This document shows, piece after piece, positions 1-7,714 of a stretch of DNA of 64,000 bases. The DNA comes from an uncultured Elusimicrobiales bacterium (GTDB lineage Bacteria > Elusimicrobiota > Elusimicrobia > Elusimicrobiales > Elusimicrobiaceae). The position numbers and the translations under genes were made by a program. The DNA lies in assembly GCA_934662565.1 (NCBI GenBank), contig CAKUKI010000001.1:1-64000 (forward strand). The letters run 5' to 3'. A model generated the notes under the pieces. The model saw nothing but the letters and a program-made list of their open reading frames with translations. It was not told the origin of the DNA and made no database searches. The first letter of the stretch is position 1. Every line of letters begins with the position of its first letter.

Positions 1-150
1 ATGTAGCTAGCGCTACACCGCGCCTAAACTAGCGGCGCAAAATCTTCTTAAATTTGAAAAATCATGCTACCAACACTAACTCTTGTACTTCTCTGCACGG
101 AAACGCCAAGGAAGAACGGCAAACGGCGGGCGGCATTTGGTAAGTGGCGA
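1..150 (+). repeat. Repeat A, copy 1 (5' part outside the window)
   Basis: The window opens inside hairpin 2 of a dispersed element: TGTAGC (2-7) pairs with GCTACA (12-17) around a TAGC loop, followed by CCGC and GCCTAAA, whose partner lies upstream of base 1. The remaining sequence, including CTCTTGTACT and an ACGGC-rich tail, aligns with copy 4 at 31297-31410 and is followed directly by copy 2. No gene is seen here. Confidence 0.75.
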
Positions 151-370
151 TTTTAACGCACAAGGGGAAAAATAACATTTTTCCCCTTGTCTGCGTTTGA
201 TGGGCCACATTTTTCCATATTTGGCCGTCTGAGCGGTCCCTTTGGGCTAGAGTGGCGTTCAGCCACACTGCGCCCAAACTAAGCCCCGCCCATACGGCGC
301 AAATCTGAAAAAACAGCCTACAAGCAATTACTCTTGTACTGCTCTGCACGGCAACGCCAAGGAAGAACGG
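151..370 (+). repeat. Repeat A, copy 2 (two-hairpin element)
   Basis: Hairpin 1 has perfect 12-bp arms at 161-172 and 178-189 around a TAACA loop, extended by AACGCA (155-160) pairing with TGCGTT (192-197) after a 2-base bulge. Hairpin 2 pairs TTTGGGC (241-247) with GCCCAAA (272-278) and TGGC (253-256) with GCCA (262-265). The same plan with different stem sequences recurs at 30954 and 31197; the 59241 copy keeps hairpin 1. From 371 to 436 the sequence is low-complexity, rich in ACGGCAAAA. Confidence 0.85.
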
Positions 371-575
371 CAAAACAACAACGGCAACGACAAAAACAAC
401 GGCAAAACGGCAAAAATAAAAGCCGAAAAATCACAAAAATACACACTGTTTAATTGGGCGGCTCGGCGGGGAAATATAAAAATAAGTAAAAACTGCTGAA
501 AAATAAAAGGGTGCGGAAAAGTTTTTTAGGAAAAATTATCCTTAAAATATGGGGGCTTTGCCTGCCGTTATTTAA

Positions 576-632
576 TAGGGGTTGTTTTGTTTTTTTTTTT
601 TGATAAATTTTGTTTATAGCAAAATTTATCAA
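576..632 (+). promoter_or_regulatory. Pilin promoter with 12-T spacer tract and palindrome
   Basis: A -35-like TTGTTT (582-587) is followed by TG, exactly 12 Ts (590-601) and GA, giving a 16-base spacer to a -10-like TAAATT (604-609). TTGATAAATTTT (600-611) is a perfect inverted repeat of AAAATTTATCAA (621-632) with a 9-base loop, so the palindrome covers the -10 and the expected transcription start. The same layout occurs at 13543 and 59739. The promoter reading is inference from sequence. Confidence 0.65.
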
Positions 633-647
633 AAAAAGAGGTTTTAC

Positions 648-1214
648 ATGAAAAACGCAAATATAAGCCGTTTAGGCGGCTTCACGCTGATTGAATTATT
701 AGTTGTTGTACTCATTATCGGCATTTTGGCCGCCATGGCACTGCCGCAATATTTTAAGGCGGTGGAACGCTCCCGCATGGCGGAGGCCATTACACTCATG
801 GACAGCGTTGTTAAAGCCCAGCGCCGTAAATGGATGCAAACCAACCGCTATGTGGGTAGATTTGAGGGGTTAGATGTTTCCCCCAAGGGGGCAACAGGGC
901 AGAGTTATTACACCAAAGGGGACCCCGTGACCGGGGCGGGTGGAAATGGGTTTGAGATATTTCTGGGGATGTCCGATTTTACTGCCAGTACAGTACTTGC
1001 GTCTCGTATGGTTGATGGAAACGATCGCCACCCTTCATTGCAATACCAATATGCCTTGAAACGCGATTATCAGAGTGATAATGTCTCTTGCTGGGGATTC
1101 AACCAAGCCGGACGTGAATTATGTGCGGACTTTTGCGGGATTGATACGCCTGTGAGTGGTTACTGTTGTAATAACGGCACCAGTGAGATGTGCCCCGAGC
1201 CCACTGACAACTAA
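648..1214 (+). CDS. Type IV pilin-like protein (major-type, Cys-rich C-terminus)
   Basis: This 188-residue protein has the class III signal of type IV pilins. A short leader ends in Gly10, then the mature protein begins FTLIELLVVVLIIGILA with Glu5 for assembly, and the pilin helix continues as LPQYFKAVERSRM. The C-terminal third has six cysteines in the pattern C-x8-13-ELCADFCGID...CC, likely disulfide-bonded. The ATG at 648 is preceded by GAGG and follows the promoter palindrome; an upstream in-frame ATG at 582 lies inside the promoter and is rejected. It is a close paralogue of the proteins at 59805, 41935 and 42785, differing mainly in the exposed middle region. Whether it forms a pilus shaft or is a minor subunit cannot be told from sequence. 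Confidence 0.93.
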   Translation: MKNANISRLGGFTLIELLVVVLIIGILAAMALPQYFKAVERSRMAEAITLMDSVVKAQRRKWMQTNRYVGRFEGLDVSPKGATGQSYYTKGDPVTGAGGNGFEIFLGMSDFTASTVLASRMVDGNDRHPSLQYQYALKRDYQSDNVSCWGFNQAGRELCADFCGIDTPVSGYCCNNGTSEMCPEPTDN

Positions 1215-1262
1215 TCTCCCCGCGCTTTGTGCGCGTTATAGCGCCGTTTAGCACACTTTTAC

Positions 1263-1286
1263 ACCCCGCCCAAGCGGGGTTTTTTA
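1263..1286 (+). terminator. Rho-independent terminator after pilin
   Basis: ACCCCGC (1263-1269) pairs with GCGGGGT (1274-1280) and is followed by a T run. It closes the single-gene pilin unit. Confidence 0.85.
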
Positions 1287-1317
1287 GGGGTTGCCCGCAA
1301 AAGGGCATAAAGGGGCG

Positions 1318-1344
1318 TTGCGGGCCCCTTAAATTTGCTATGAT
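1318..1344 (+). promoter_or_regulatory. smpB promoter, probably leaderless
   Basis: TATGAT (1339-1344) stands exactly 6 bases before the smpB ATG, so transcription should begin at or next to the start codon. TTGCGG (1318-1323) is the best -35 with a short 15-base spacer. No ribosome-binding site is visible. Confidence 0.55.
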
Positions 1345-1350
1345 ATATCC

Positions 1351-1821
1351 ATGCCAAAGAAAGATTCCGTTTTAGTCGTGTGTACCAACCGTAAGGCGTA
1401 TCACGAATTTTTTATAGAAGACACGCTGGAAGCCGGACTGGAACTGCTGGGCGCGGAAGTAAAATCTATCCGCCAAAAGGAGTTAAGTTTGGAGGGCGCG
1501 TTTGTACGCATAGAAAACGGCCAAGCGTATGTATATAATATGCACGTCAAGCCGTATAAGTTTAATTCTTTGGTGGAGCTGGACGCCACGCGCCCGCGGC
1601 GGCTGTTGTTAAATAAAAAAGAAATCCGCAAGTTAGCCGCCAAGGCGGATGTAAAAGGCTATGCGTTGGTGCCGGTGGAAGTGTATTTCAAAAAAGGTTG
1701 GGCCAAAATACAGTTGGCCGTAGCCAAAGGCAAACACCTGTTTGATAAGCGCGAGACCCTCAAAAAGCGGGATTTGAACCGGGAAATGGAAAAAGGATTC
1801 AAAAATAAAATCCGTTTTTAA
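1351..1821 (+). CDS. smpB: SsrA-binding protein SmpB
   Basis: SmpB binds tmRNA and brings it to ribosomes stalled on broken mRNAs (trans-translation, cytoplasm). The 156-residue length is typical. Family landmarks are visible: N-terminal NRKAYHEFFIEDTLEAGLEL, then GAEVKSIR, the central NMHVKPY, the KGWAKIQLAVAKGK segment and a C-terminal tail rich in KR and E that ends KNKIRF. There is no Shine-Dalgarno sequence and a -10 lies 6 bases upstream, so the mRNA may be leaderless. It is followed by tRNA-Leu and the division genes. The tmRNA gene itself was not found in the window. Confidence 0.97.
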   Translation: MPKKDSVLVVCTNRKAYHEFFIEDTLEAGLELLGAEVKSIRQKELSLEGAFVRIENGQAYVYNMHVKPYKFNSLVELDATRPRRLLLNKKEIRKLAAKADVKGYALVPVEVYFKKGWAKIQLAVAKGKHLFDKRETLKKRDLNREMEKGFKNKIRF

Positions 1822-1925
1822 GGCTCTTTTTACAGTATAAAAACGGCCCTGCGGCAGGGGCACTTGGGTCCGCTAAAAATATAGTGGAAACAATTTGAAA
1901 AATATTCTATAATATATCTTGTGAT

Positions 1926-2008
1926 GGGCGGGTGGCGGAATGGCAGACGCGCACGGCTCAGGACCGTGTGGACGAAAGTCCTTAAGGGTTCAACTCCCTT
2001 TCCGCCCA
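1926..2008 (+). tRNA. tRNA-Leu (anticodon CAG)
   Basis: The acceptor stem pairs GGGCGGG (1926-1932) with TCCGCCC (2001-2007), discriminator A at 2008; CCA is not encoded. The anticodon loop CTCAGGA is closed by CACGG/CCGTG and gives anticodon CAG. A long variable arm is present, as expected for Leu. A -10-like TATAAT lies at 1908-1913. The ftsQ-like gene begins 22 bases downstream, so the two may be co-transcribed. Confidence 0.95.
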
Positions 2009-2030
2009 TTTTCTTTTTGGTTTTAAGCAC

Positions 2031-2837
2031 ATGAAAAAGTTTGATTCTTACAGGCCGTCATCTTTTGTAGCTAAAAGAGTTCCCCGGCGGCGCAAAAAAA
2101 GCTTAAAGCCGTTTTTTTTCCTGTTGTTTATTCTGTTTTTTTTAGTGGCGGCGTTCGTGGGCCTGAGTAAAGGCTACGCGGCGTATTCGTCGGCAAAAAT
2201 AAGCCGTTGGGCCCCCCAAAAAGCGGTGGTTTCCGGCTTGGAAGGCAATATGCAAAAAGAGCTGTTGGCTTTGGGCTCGGCCGCCGTTGGTAAACCGTTC
2301 ACTCCGGCACAGGCGGCGCAGTTGCGCACGCAAATTGTGCAAAAATACCCCATGTTGCGCGAAGTGGACGTAAGCCGCGGGTTGTTATCCGGCACCTTAA
2401 AAATCTCTGCCGAGCGCCGCACCCCGGTTGCCAAATTTGTCTTGCCGGATAATTCCGTGCGCTACATTGATAGCGACAGCACCGTATATGCGGACCCAAA
2501 CCCCGGCTTGCTTACGCCGGTGCCGTTTGTGGAGCTGGAAGGCCGCGTGCCCGAAAAATTGACGGATGAATTTGTGGGCCTGGTGCAAAGCACCTTAAAA
2601 TTGGAAAAAGAACTGTCTTTTGCTTTTTTGCGTTTTAATTTGGAGCGTGACGAAGTGGCTATGCACATGCCGGACGGCACCGTGATAGACTTTGGCCCTG
2701 CTAAAAACCTGCGTGCCAAGGCGCGCCGTGCGGCGCAGATTATCGGTTGGTGCCGCCGGAACGAAAAAGGCCCGCAACGGATGGACTTTCGTTTTTTTGA
2801 AAACGGACAAGTTTTTTTAACACAGTTGGGTAAATAA
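2031..2837 (+). CDS. ftsQ: FtsQ-like division protein with POTRA domain
   Basis: This 268-residue protein has a basic cytoplasmic N-terminus (PRRRKKSLK), one membrane segment at about residues 27-46, then a region of about 60-125 resembling a POTRA domain (SGLEGN..., QIVQKYPMLREVDVSR) followed by ERRTPVA, the usual junction to the FtsQ beta domain. FtsQ links early and late division proteins in the periplasmic side of the membrane. The call rests on topology and on its place directly before ftsA and ftsZ; sequence similarity of FtsQ is always low. No clear ribosome-binding site precedes the ATG. Confidence 0.8.
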   Translation: MKKFDSYRPSSFVAKRVPRRRKKSLKPFFFLLFILFFLVAAFVGLSKGYAAYSSAKISRWAPQKAVVSGLEGNMQKELLALGSAAVGKPFTPAQAAQLRTQIVQKYPMLREVDVSRGLLSGTLKISAERRTPVAKFVLPDNSVRYIDSDSTVYADPNPGLLTPVPFVELEGRVPEKLTDEFVGLVQSTLKLEKELSFAFLRFNLERDEVAMHMPDGTVIDFGPAKNLRAKARRAAQIIGWCRRNEKGPQRMDFRFFENGQVFLTQLGK

Positions 2838-2867
2838 GTTTTATAATGGATTTAGGTGGATTTATTT

Positions 2868-4118
2868 ATGGCTAAAACAAATATTATTGCAGGGTTAGAT
2901 GTCGGCAGCGGTAAATTAACGTGTATCGCCGCCGCGCAAGATTATGATACCGGCACTTTGCAGGTATTGGCGGGGCGCAGTGCGCCGTGCCGCGGGGTAG
3001 AGGGCGGCGTAGTAAAGGATATCCGCGAAACGTCCGCCGCCGTTCAACACGTTTTGGGCGGGGTGGAACGGGAGCTGAACGAAAACATTTCCACCTTAAT
3101 TGTGGGGTTGCGCGGCTCTCATTTAAGCTCTTATACCAGCCACGGAACGTACAACATTTCCCGTATGGATAAAGAAATTACCCAAACGGATATTAACCTA
3201 GCTATTGAAAACGCCAAAGCGATTTCTATTGATTCCGATAAAGAAATTATCAACACCATTCCGCAAGGTTTTTTTATTGATAAACAAAAAGGCATTTCTA
3301 ATCCGGAAGGAATGGAAGGCTCTTTATTGGAAGTTGACGTCCACATTACCACCGCCGCTTCCACCCATTTGAACAATTTAGCCAAAGCCATTCAGCGCCC
3401 GGGCTACCGTATTGATAATATGGTGTATGGGCTAGTGCCGCTGGGCAACGCCGTGCTGACGCAGGAAGAAAAAGAAATGGGCGTAATGCTGGTGGATTTG
3501 GGCGGGGAAACCATGTCCGTCGGGATTTATTTGGACGGTATGCTCCGCTTTTCGCGCGATATTCCGTACGGGTGCGATTTAATCACGCGGGACCTTTCCT
3601 GCGGGTTGCGCACCAGCCGCCAGCACGCACAGGAAATTAAAGAAAAATACGGCGTGTGCGAGCCGACCTCTTTGGACGAAGACGGCGAAATACCCGTGCC
3701 GTCTTTAGACGGCCGCACCGTGCATAACATCAAAAAGAGTTTTATTTTGGATATTATCCAACCGCGTATGGAAGAACTGCTGGAATACGTCCGCCGCAGT
3801 GTGGAGCAATCCGGCTATAAAGATTATCCGCTTTTGGGCGTGTTGACCGGCGGCGGCAGCCAATTAAAGGGCGTTTCGGGCCATTGTTTGAACATTTTGG
3901 GCCTGAAAGAAGTGCGCTTGGGCGGTGTGCAGCGTGATTTGCTGACCGCCAACGAAGAATTTTTTGACCCCAAATACAGTACCGCCATGGCGCTAGCCTT
4001 GTATGCCTGTCAGGAAAACGGCTACGAAGACTTCCAACGGGAAGGGTACGAAAATAATGCGTCCTTGTTCGGTAAAATCGGCAAGGTATTCAAAAACTTC
4101 AACCTGTTTGGGGGTTGA
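2868..4118 (+). CDS. ftsA: Cell division protein FtsA
   Basis: FtsA is the actin-like protein that ties FtsZ filaments to the inner membrane. In these 416 residues the actin-fold motifs are visible: GLDVGSGK near the N-terminus (phosphate 1), MLVDLGGETMSVG (phosphate 2) and LTGGGSQLKG (adenosine). The C-terminus SLFGKIGKVFKNFNLF fits the amphipathic membrane-targeting helix. The ATG at 2868 is chosen over a GTG at 2856 because AGGTGGA lies 7 bases before it. It ends 14 bases before ftsZ. Confidence 0.96.
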   Translation: MAKTNIIAGLDVGSGKLTCIAAAQDYDTGTLQVLAGRSAPCRGVEGGVVKDIRETSAAVQHVLGGVERELNENISTLIVGLRGSHLSSYTSHGTYNISRMDKEITQTDINLAIENAKAISIDSDKEIINTIPQGFFIDKQKGISNPEGMEGSLLEVDVHITTAASTHLNNLAKAIQRPGYRIDNMVYGLVPLGNAVLTQEEKEMGVMLVDLGGETMSVGIYLDGMLRFSRDIPYGCDLITRDLSCGLRTSRQHAQEIKEKYGVCEPTSLDEDGEIPVPSLDGRTVHNIKKSFILDIIQPRMEELLEYVRRSVEQSGYKDYPLLGVLTGGGSQLKGVSGHCLNILGLKEVRLGGVQRDLLTANEEFFDPKYSTAMALALYACQENGYEDFQREGYENNASLFGKIGKVFKNFNLFGG

Positions 4119-4132
4119 GGAGGCATTTTAGT

Positions 4133-5290
4133 ATGAGCGATTTATTTCAACCGGCCAATTCGTTTGAAAGCAAAAAGGCCAAAATTAAAGTAATCGGCGT
4201 GGGCGGCGGTGGCGGCAACGCCATTAACCACATGGTAGATAGTGGGCTGAAAGATGTGGATTTTATTGCCGTTAATACAGACGCGCAGGACTTACGCCGC
4301 AACAAAGCGCCCTATCTGGTACAGGTAGGGGAAAAAATTACCAAAGGCTTGGGCGTAGGCGGAGAGCCGGAGCGCGGGCGTTTGGCGGCGGAAGAATCGG
4401 CCGAGAAACTAAAATTAATTATCGGCCAGTGTGATTTGTTATTTATTACCGCCGGTATGGGGGGCGGCACCGGAACCGGTGTAGCGCCCTATTTGGCCAA
4501 ACTGGCTAAAGAAACGTATGGGGACGACCTGTTGGTGGTGGGCGTCGTCACGCGGCCGTTTAATTTTGAAGGCTATGTGCGTGAAAAACACGCCGACGAA
4601 GGCATTAAAGAAATGCAAAAGTATGTAGACTCCATGATTATCGTGCCGAACGAAAAACTGTTTTCCATTATAGACCCCAAAACCTCCTCGCGCGAAGCGT
4701 TCCAAATGGTGGATGAAGTTTTGCTTCAGGCGGTAAAGGGGATTTCCGAGGTTATCACCCAACCCGGCGAAGTAAATATTGACTTTAATGATGTGCGCAA
4801 AATTATGAGCAATTCCCAAAAAGCGCTGATTGGGGTGGGGGAATCCAGCGGGCCGGGGCGGCACTTGCGCGCCATGCAAAAGGCGATTGCTTCCCCACTG
4901 TTGGAAAATGCCGATATCCACGGCGCCAAAGGGTTTATTGTGCACTTTTTGGCGGCGGATTTAACCATGATTGAAGTGGGCGAAGCCATGAACTTAATCC
5001 GCCAATACGCCAGCAACGATTCTTTAATTATGTACGGGCATTCTTTTGATGCTTCTTTGGGGGACCGTTTCCAAGTGACGGTGATTGCCACCGGGTTCAG
5101 CGCCGAAAAAGCCAATTTATATACCACACGCCGCACGATAGCTTCTCTGGAGCGTTCGGGCATGGGCTGTAGCGGCGTGCGGGATACTATGCCGCAACCC
5201 GCCTTGGAGGGGTTAGATGCCCCCAAGGCCACACCGCAAGATGAAATGCTTATTCCGGCTTTTATGCGCCGGAAAAAAGGCCGGTTATAA
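4133..5290 (+). CDS. ftsZ: Cell division GTPase FtsZ
   Basis: FtsZ is the tubulin homologue that forms the division ring. The 385 residues carry GVGGGGGNAINHM near the N-terminus, the tubulin signature GGGTGTG at about 109-115, the T7-type loop NIDFNDVR and a canonical C-terminal peptide LIPAFMRRK that binds FtsA. The ATG at 4133 follows GAGGAGG with good spacing; an in-frame ATG at 4115 overlaps ftsA and is not used. It is followed 20 bases later by a pilT-like gene. Confidence 0.98.
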   Translation: MSDLFQPANSFESKKAKIKVIGVGGGGGNAINHMVDSGLKDVDFIAVNTDAQDLRRNKAPYLVQVGEKITKGLGVGGEPERGRLAAEESAEKLKLIIGQCDLLFITAGMGGGTGTGVAPYLAKLAKETYGDDLLVVGVVTRPFNFEGYVREKHADEGIKEMQKYVDSMIIVPNEKLFSIIDPKTSSREAFQMVDEVLLQAVKGISEVITQPGEVNIDFNDVRKIMSNSQKALIGVGESSGPGRHLRAMQKAIASPLLENADIHGAKGFIVHFLAADLTMIEVGEAMNLIRQYASNDSLIMYGHSFDASLGDRFQVTVIATGFSAEKANLYTTRRTIASLERSGMGCSGVRDTMPQPALEGLDAPKATPQDEMLIPAFMRRKKGRL

Positions 5291-5310
5291 AACCGGAGGG
5301 AGATGAAAAT

Positions 5311-6402
5311 ATGGCAGTAGGATTGCAAAGTTTGCTTAGAACCGTAGTAGATAACCACGCCAGCGGTTTACATATACGCGGCAACTCCAATGCGTTTGTG
5401 CGTTTGCACGGCCAAATTAAACCCATTGATGACAGTTTTATCCCCAACGACGAAGCCAAAAAAATGGCCTATGCCTGTATGGGGGAACGCGAACGCAAAA
5501 TTTTTGAACAGTATAGCTCGGTGGACTTTTCGTTAGATGCCAAATCGTACGGGCGTTTCCGTTTTAACGTGTTTCGCCAAATGGGTAAAATTTGTATGGC
5601 CATCCGCCATATTCCGCTTAAAATCCCCACCTTTGAAGATTTCCACCTGCCGGGGGATGTGCTTAAAAAAATTGCCGATAACCGCCGCGGTTTAATTTTG
5701 GTGACGGGTATGACGGGTTCCGGTAAAACCTCTACCTTGGCCGCCATGGTGGACCACATCAACCAGTCCCGCTCCGGACATATTTTAACGATTGAAGACC
5801 CCGTAGAATTTATCCATACCGAAAACCGCTGTATCATCAGCCAGTTGGAATTAGGGGTAGATACGCCTTCTTATACCGGTGCTTTGCGCGCGGCCATGCG
5901 CCAAGACCCTGATGTCATTTTGATTGGGGAATTGCGCGACAGTGAAGTAATGAAAGCCGCGCTTTCCGCGGCGGAAACCGGCCAGTTGGTGCTGGGCACC
6001 ATGCACACGGTCAACGTGACGCAAACGCTTTCCCGCCTGACGGACGCTTTCCCAGTGGAACAGCACGCGCAGGTGCGGTTGCAACTTTCGGAACTTATCC
6101 GCGGGGTGATTTGCCAGCGCTTACTGCCCACCATTAAACCGGGGATGCGCCCTGCGTTGGAAATTATGGTTTCCACGCCGCAAATCCGCAAATTAATTTT
6201 GGAAAATAAACACAGCGATATCCAAAAACAAATGCAAAACGGTGCATTTTACGGTATGCAAACCTTTGACCAAGCCTTAGCAAAACTGTATCAGGAAGGA
6301 CATATTGATATGGAAACGGCCACCTCGGCGGCTACTTCGCCGGATGCCATTATGTTGGCTATCCGCGGGGTGACGGACAGCTTGTCCGTGGCGGGGGAAT
6401 AA
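5311..6402 (+). CDS. pilT: PilT-family twitching/retraction ATPase
   Basis: This 363-residue secretion ATPase has the full PilT set: N-terminal PAS-like domain (ASGLHIRGN), Walker A GMTGSGKTS near 135-143, Asp box LTIEDPVEF, Walker B VILIGELRD and His box GTMHTVN, then the QRLLP segment. PilT hexamers drive pilus retraction at the inner face of the membrane. Walker B reads GELRD where GEMRD is common. GGAGGG precedes the ATG. It lies between ftsZ and cmk in one tightly packed run, not with pilus assembly genes, yet the window has ten pilin-like genes it could serve. A PilU-like or other paralogue role cannot be excluded. Confidence 0.92.
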   Translation: MAVGLQSLLRTVVDNHASGLHIRGNSNAFVRLHGQIKPIDDSFIPNDEAKKMAYACMGERERKIFEQYSSVDFSLDAKSYGRFRFNVFRQMGKICMAIRHIPLKIPTFEDFHLPGDVLKKIADNRRGLILVTGMTGSGKTSTLAAMVDHINQSRSGHILTIEDPVEFIHTENRCIISQLELGVDTPSYTGALRAAMRQDPDVILIGELRDSEVMKAALSAAETGQLVLGTMHTVNVTQTLSRLTDAFPVEQHAQVRLQLSELIRGVICQRLLPTIKPGMRPALEIMVSTPQIRKLILENKHSDIQKQMQNGAFYGMQTFDQALAKLYQEGHIDMETATSAATSPDAIMLAIRGVTDSLSVAGE

Positions 6403-7083
6403 ATGCGTAAAAACGGGTTGTTAATTTCCATAGACGGTACCGCCGGCACGGGGAAATCCTCCGTCGGGCTGGCGGTAGCCGCCAAGTTGGGCTACGGCTT
6501 TTTAAGCACGGGGGAGATGTATAGGGCCTTGGCTTATAAAGTGTTTGAGCAAAAGCTGGACCCCACCGACCATGATGCCGTTTTGGCGTTGGCGCAAAAA
6601 CTGGTTTTTACGTTTGAACGCCAAAATAACGGTGCCTTAAAAATGTTTGTGGACGGTGCTTTTTTGGGTGAAAAACTCCATTTGGAAGAAGTGGGCGCCG
6701 TGGCCAGCAAAGTTTCCACCAACAAAGAAGCCCGCGCCGTACTGACGGACAAAATGCGCCAAGTGGGCGTAAACGGCGGCGTGGTGATGGAAGGGCGCGA
6801 CGTGGGCACGGTGGTGTTTCCGGATGCGGAACTGAAGTTTTATTTGGACGCATCCGCCGAGGAACGCGCCAAACGCCGCGTAAAACAGTTGGAAGAAAAC
6901 GGTCAAAAAGCCGATTATAACGCCATTTTGGCTATGATAAAAGAACGCGACTACCGCGATAGCCACCGTAGTGTCGCCCCCTTAAAACCGGCCGAAGACG
7001 CCGTGGTGGTGGATACTTCTGCCCTGAATATGAATCAGGTTATACAAAAAGTTATGGAGAAGATTTCCCAGTATGCTGCTTAA
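6403..7083 (+). CDS. cmk: Cytidylate kinase
   Basis: Cmk phosphorylates CMP and dCMP with ATP. The 226 residues begin ISIDGTAGTGKSS (Walker A), followed by STGEMYRALAYKV and the nucleotide-binding GRDVGTVVFPDAELKFYLDAS, typical of bacterial Cmk. The ATG follows the pilT stop codon with no gap, and the 3' end overlaps plsC by 11 bases, so translation is probably coupled. The order cmk-plsC-rpsA is seen in many bacteria. Confidence 0.97.
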   Translation: MRKNGLLISIDGTAGTGKSSVGLAVAAKLGYGFLSTGEMYRALAYKVFEQKLDPTDHDAVLALAQKLVFTFERQNNGALKMFVDGAFLGEKLHLEEVGAVASKVSTNKEARAVLTDKMRQVGVNGGVVMEGRDVGTVVFPDAELKFYLDASAEERAKRRVKQLEENGQKADYNAILAMIKERDYRDSHRSVAPLKPAEDAVVVDTSALNMNQVIQKVMEKISQYAA

Positions 7084-7666
7084 TTTGGTAAAATTAATAG
7101 CAAGGGTATATTTTAGAACCTTTTATGATTTTAAGGTGGAGGGGTTGGAAAACATCCCCAAAACCGGCGCTCTTATTATTGCGGGCAACCATTTGTCTAA
7201 TGCGGACCCGCCGGCTATCGGTGCTTTTGCGGGTACAGTGCGTGATTCACGCTTTGTGGCCAAAAAAGAACTGTTTTCCGTACCGCTACTGGGGTGGTTT
7301 TTCCGCCGCAGCGGGTATATAGCGGTGGACCGTGCGCGCAATATGAAGGCTTTTGAAGCTTTGCGAGAAGTGGAAGAAGCGTTGCAGAAGGGGCAAAGTG
7401 TTGTAATGTTTCCGGAAGGCACGCGCTCTAAAGACGGCAAACCCCGCCCGCCCAAAAGCGGTGTCGGGTACTTGGTGTACCACACGGGGGCGCCGGTGCT
7501 TCCGGTAAAGGTGGAAGGCGCTTTCGGCTGGCCGTGGGTACGCAAAATTCGTGTAAAATTCGGTACCGTGATGCACCTTACCAAAGATGAATCACAAGAA
7601 CCGAAAGAGCAGTACAAACGTTTTTCAAAAGAAATAATGGATGCAATCCTATCAATTAATATCTAA
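7073..7666 (+). CDS. plsC: 1-acyl-sn-glycerol-3-phosphate acyltransferase
   Basis: PlsC adds the second acyl chain to make phosphatidic acid at the inner membrane. The 197 residues contain the HX4D motif in GNHLSNADPPA, and FPEGTRSKDG, which binds the glycerol phosphate. A hydrophobic N-terminal stretch could anchor it. It starts inside the end of cmk and precedes rpsA. Confidence 0.95.
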   Translation: MLLNLVKLIARVYFRTFYDFKVEGLENIPKTGALIIAGNHLSNADPPAIGAFAGTVRDSRFVAKKELFSVPLLGWFFRRSGYIAVDRARNMKAFEALREVEEALQKGQSVVMFPEGTRSKDGKPRPPKSGVGYLVYHTGAPVLPVKVEGAFGWPWVRKIRVKFGTVMHLTKDESQEPKEQYKRFSKEIMDAILSINI

Positions 7667-7714
7667 CGGAGGTTTACGCAGCTTGCCCTAACGGGCGCGC
7701 TGTAATAAGGACTT

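Larger units (their letters stand above)
437..1290 (+). repeat. Pilin cassette duplication, copy 1
   Basis: The segment from AAATACACACTGTTTAATTGG through the promoter, pilin gene and terminator is repeated at 59593-60445. The upstream 140 bases, promoter and first ~80 codons are nearly identical in the two places. The middle of the coding region differs, and the last ~45 codons and the terminator are again close. Both copies are preceded by a repeat A element. Confidence 0.8.

Noticed and set aside
151..370. Integron attC site or retron RNA
   Set aside because: Hairpin 1 has AACGC/GCGTT ends, but the required RYYYAAC and GTTRRRY boxes are not both present, and there is no integrase or reverse transcriptase in the window.
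62..373. Open frame of 103 codons on the minus strand
   Set aside because: It runs through tandem repeat A units, contains the same peptide twice because of the repeat, and has no ribosome-binding site.
4726..5358. 210-codon frame on the minus strand within ftsZ
   Set aside because: Shadow of ftsZ and the start of pilT; no start signals.
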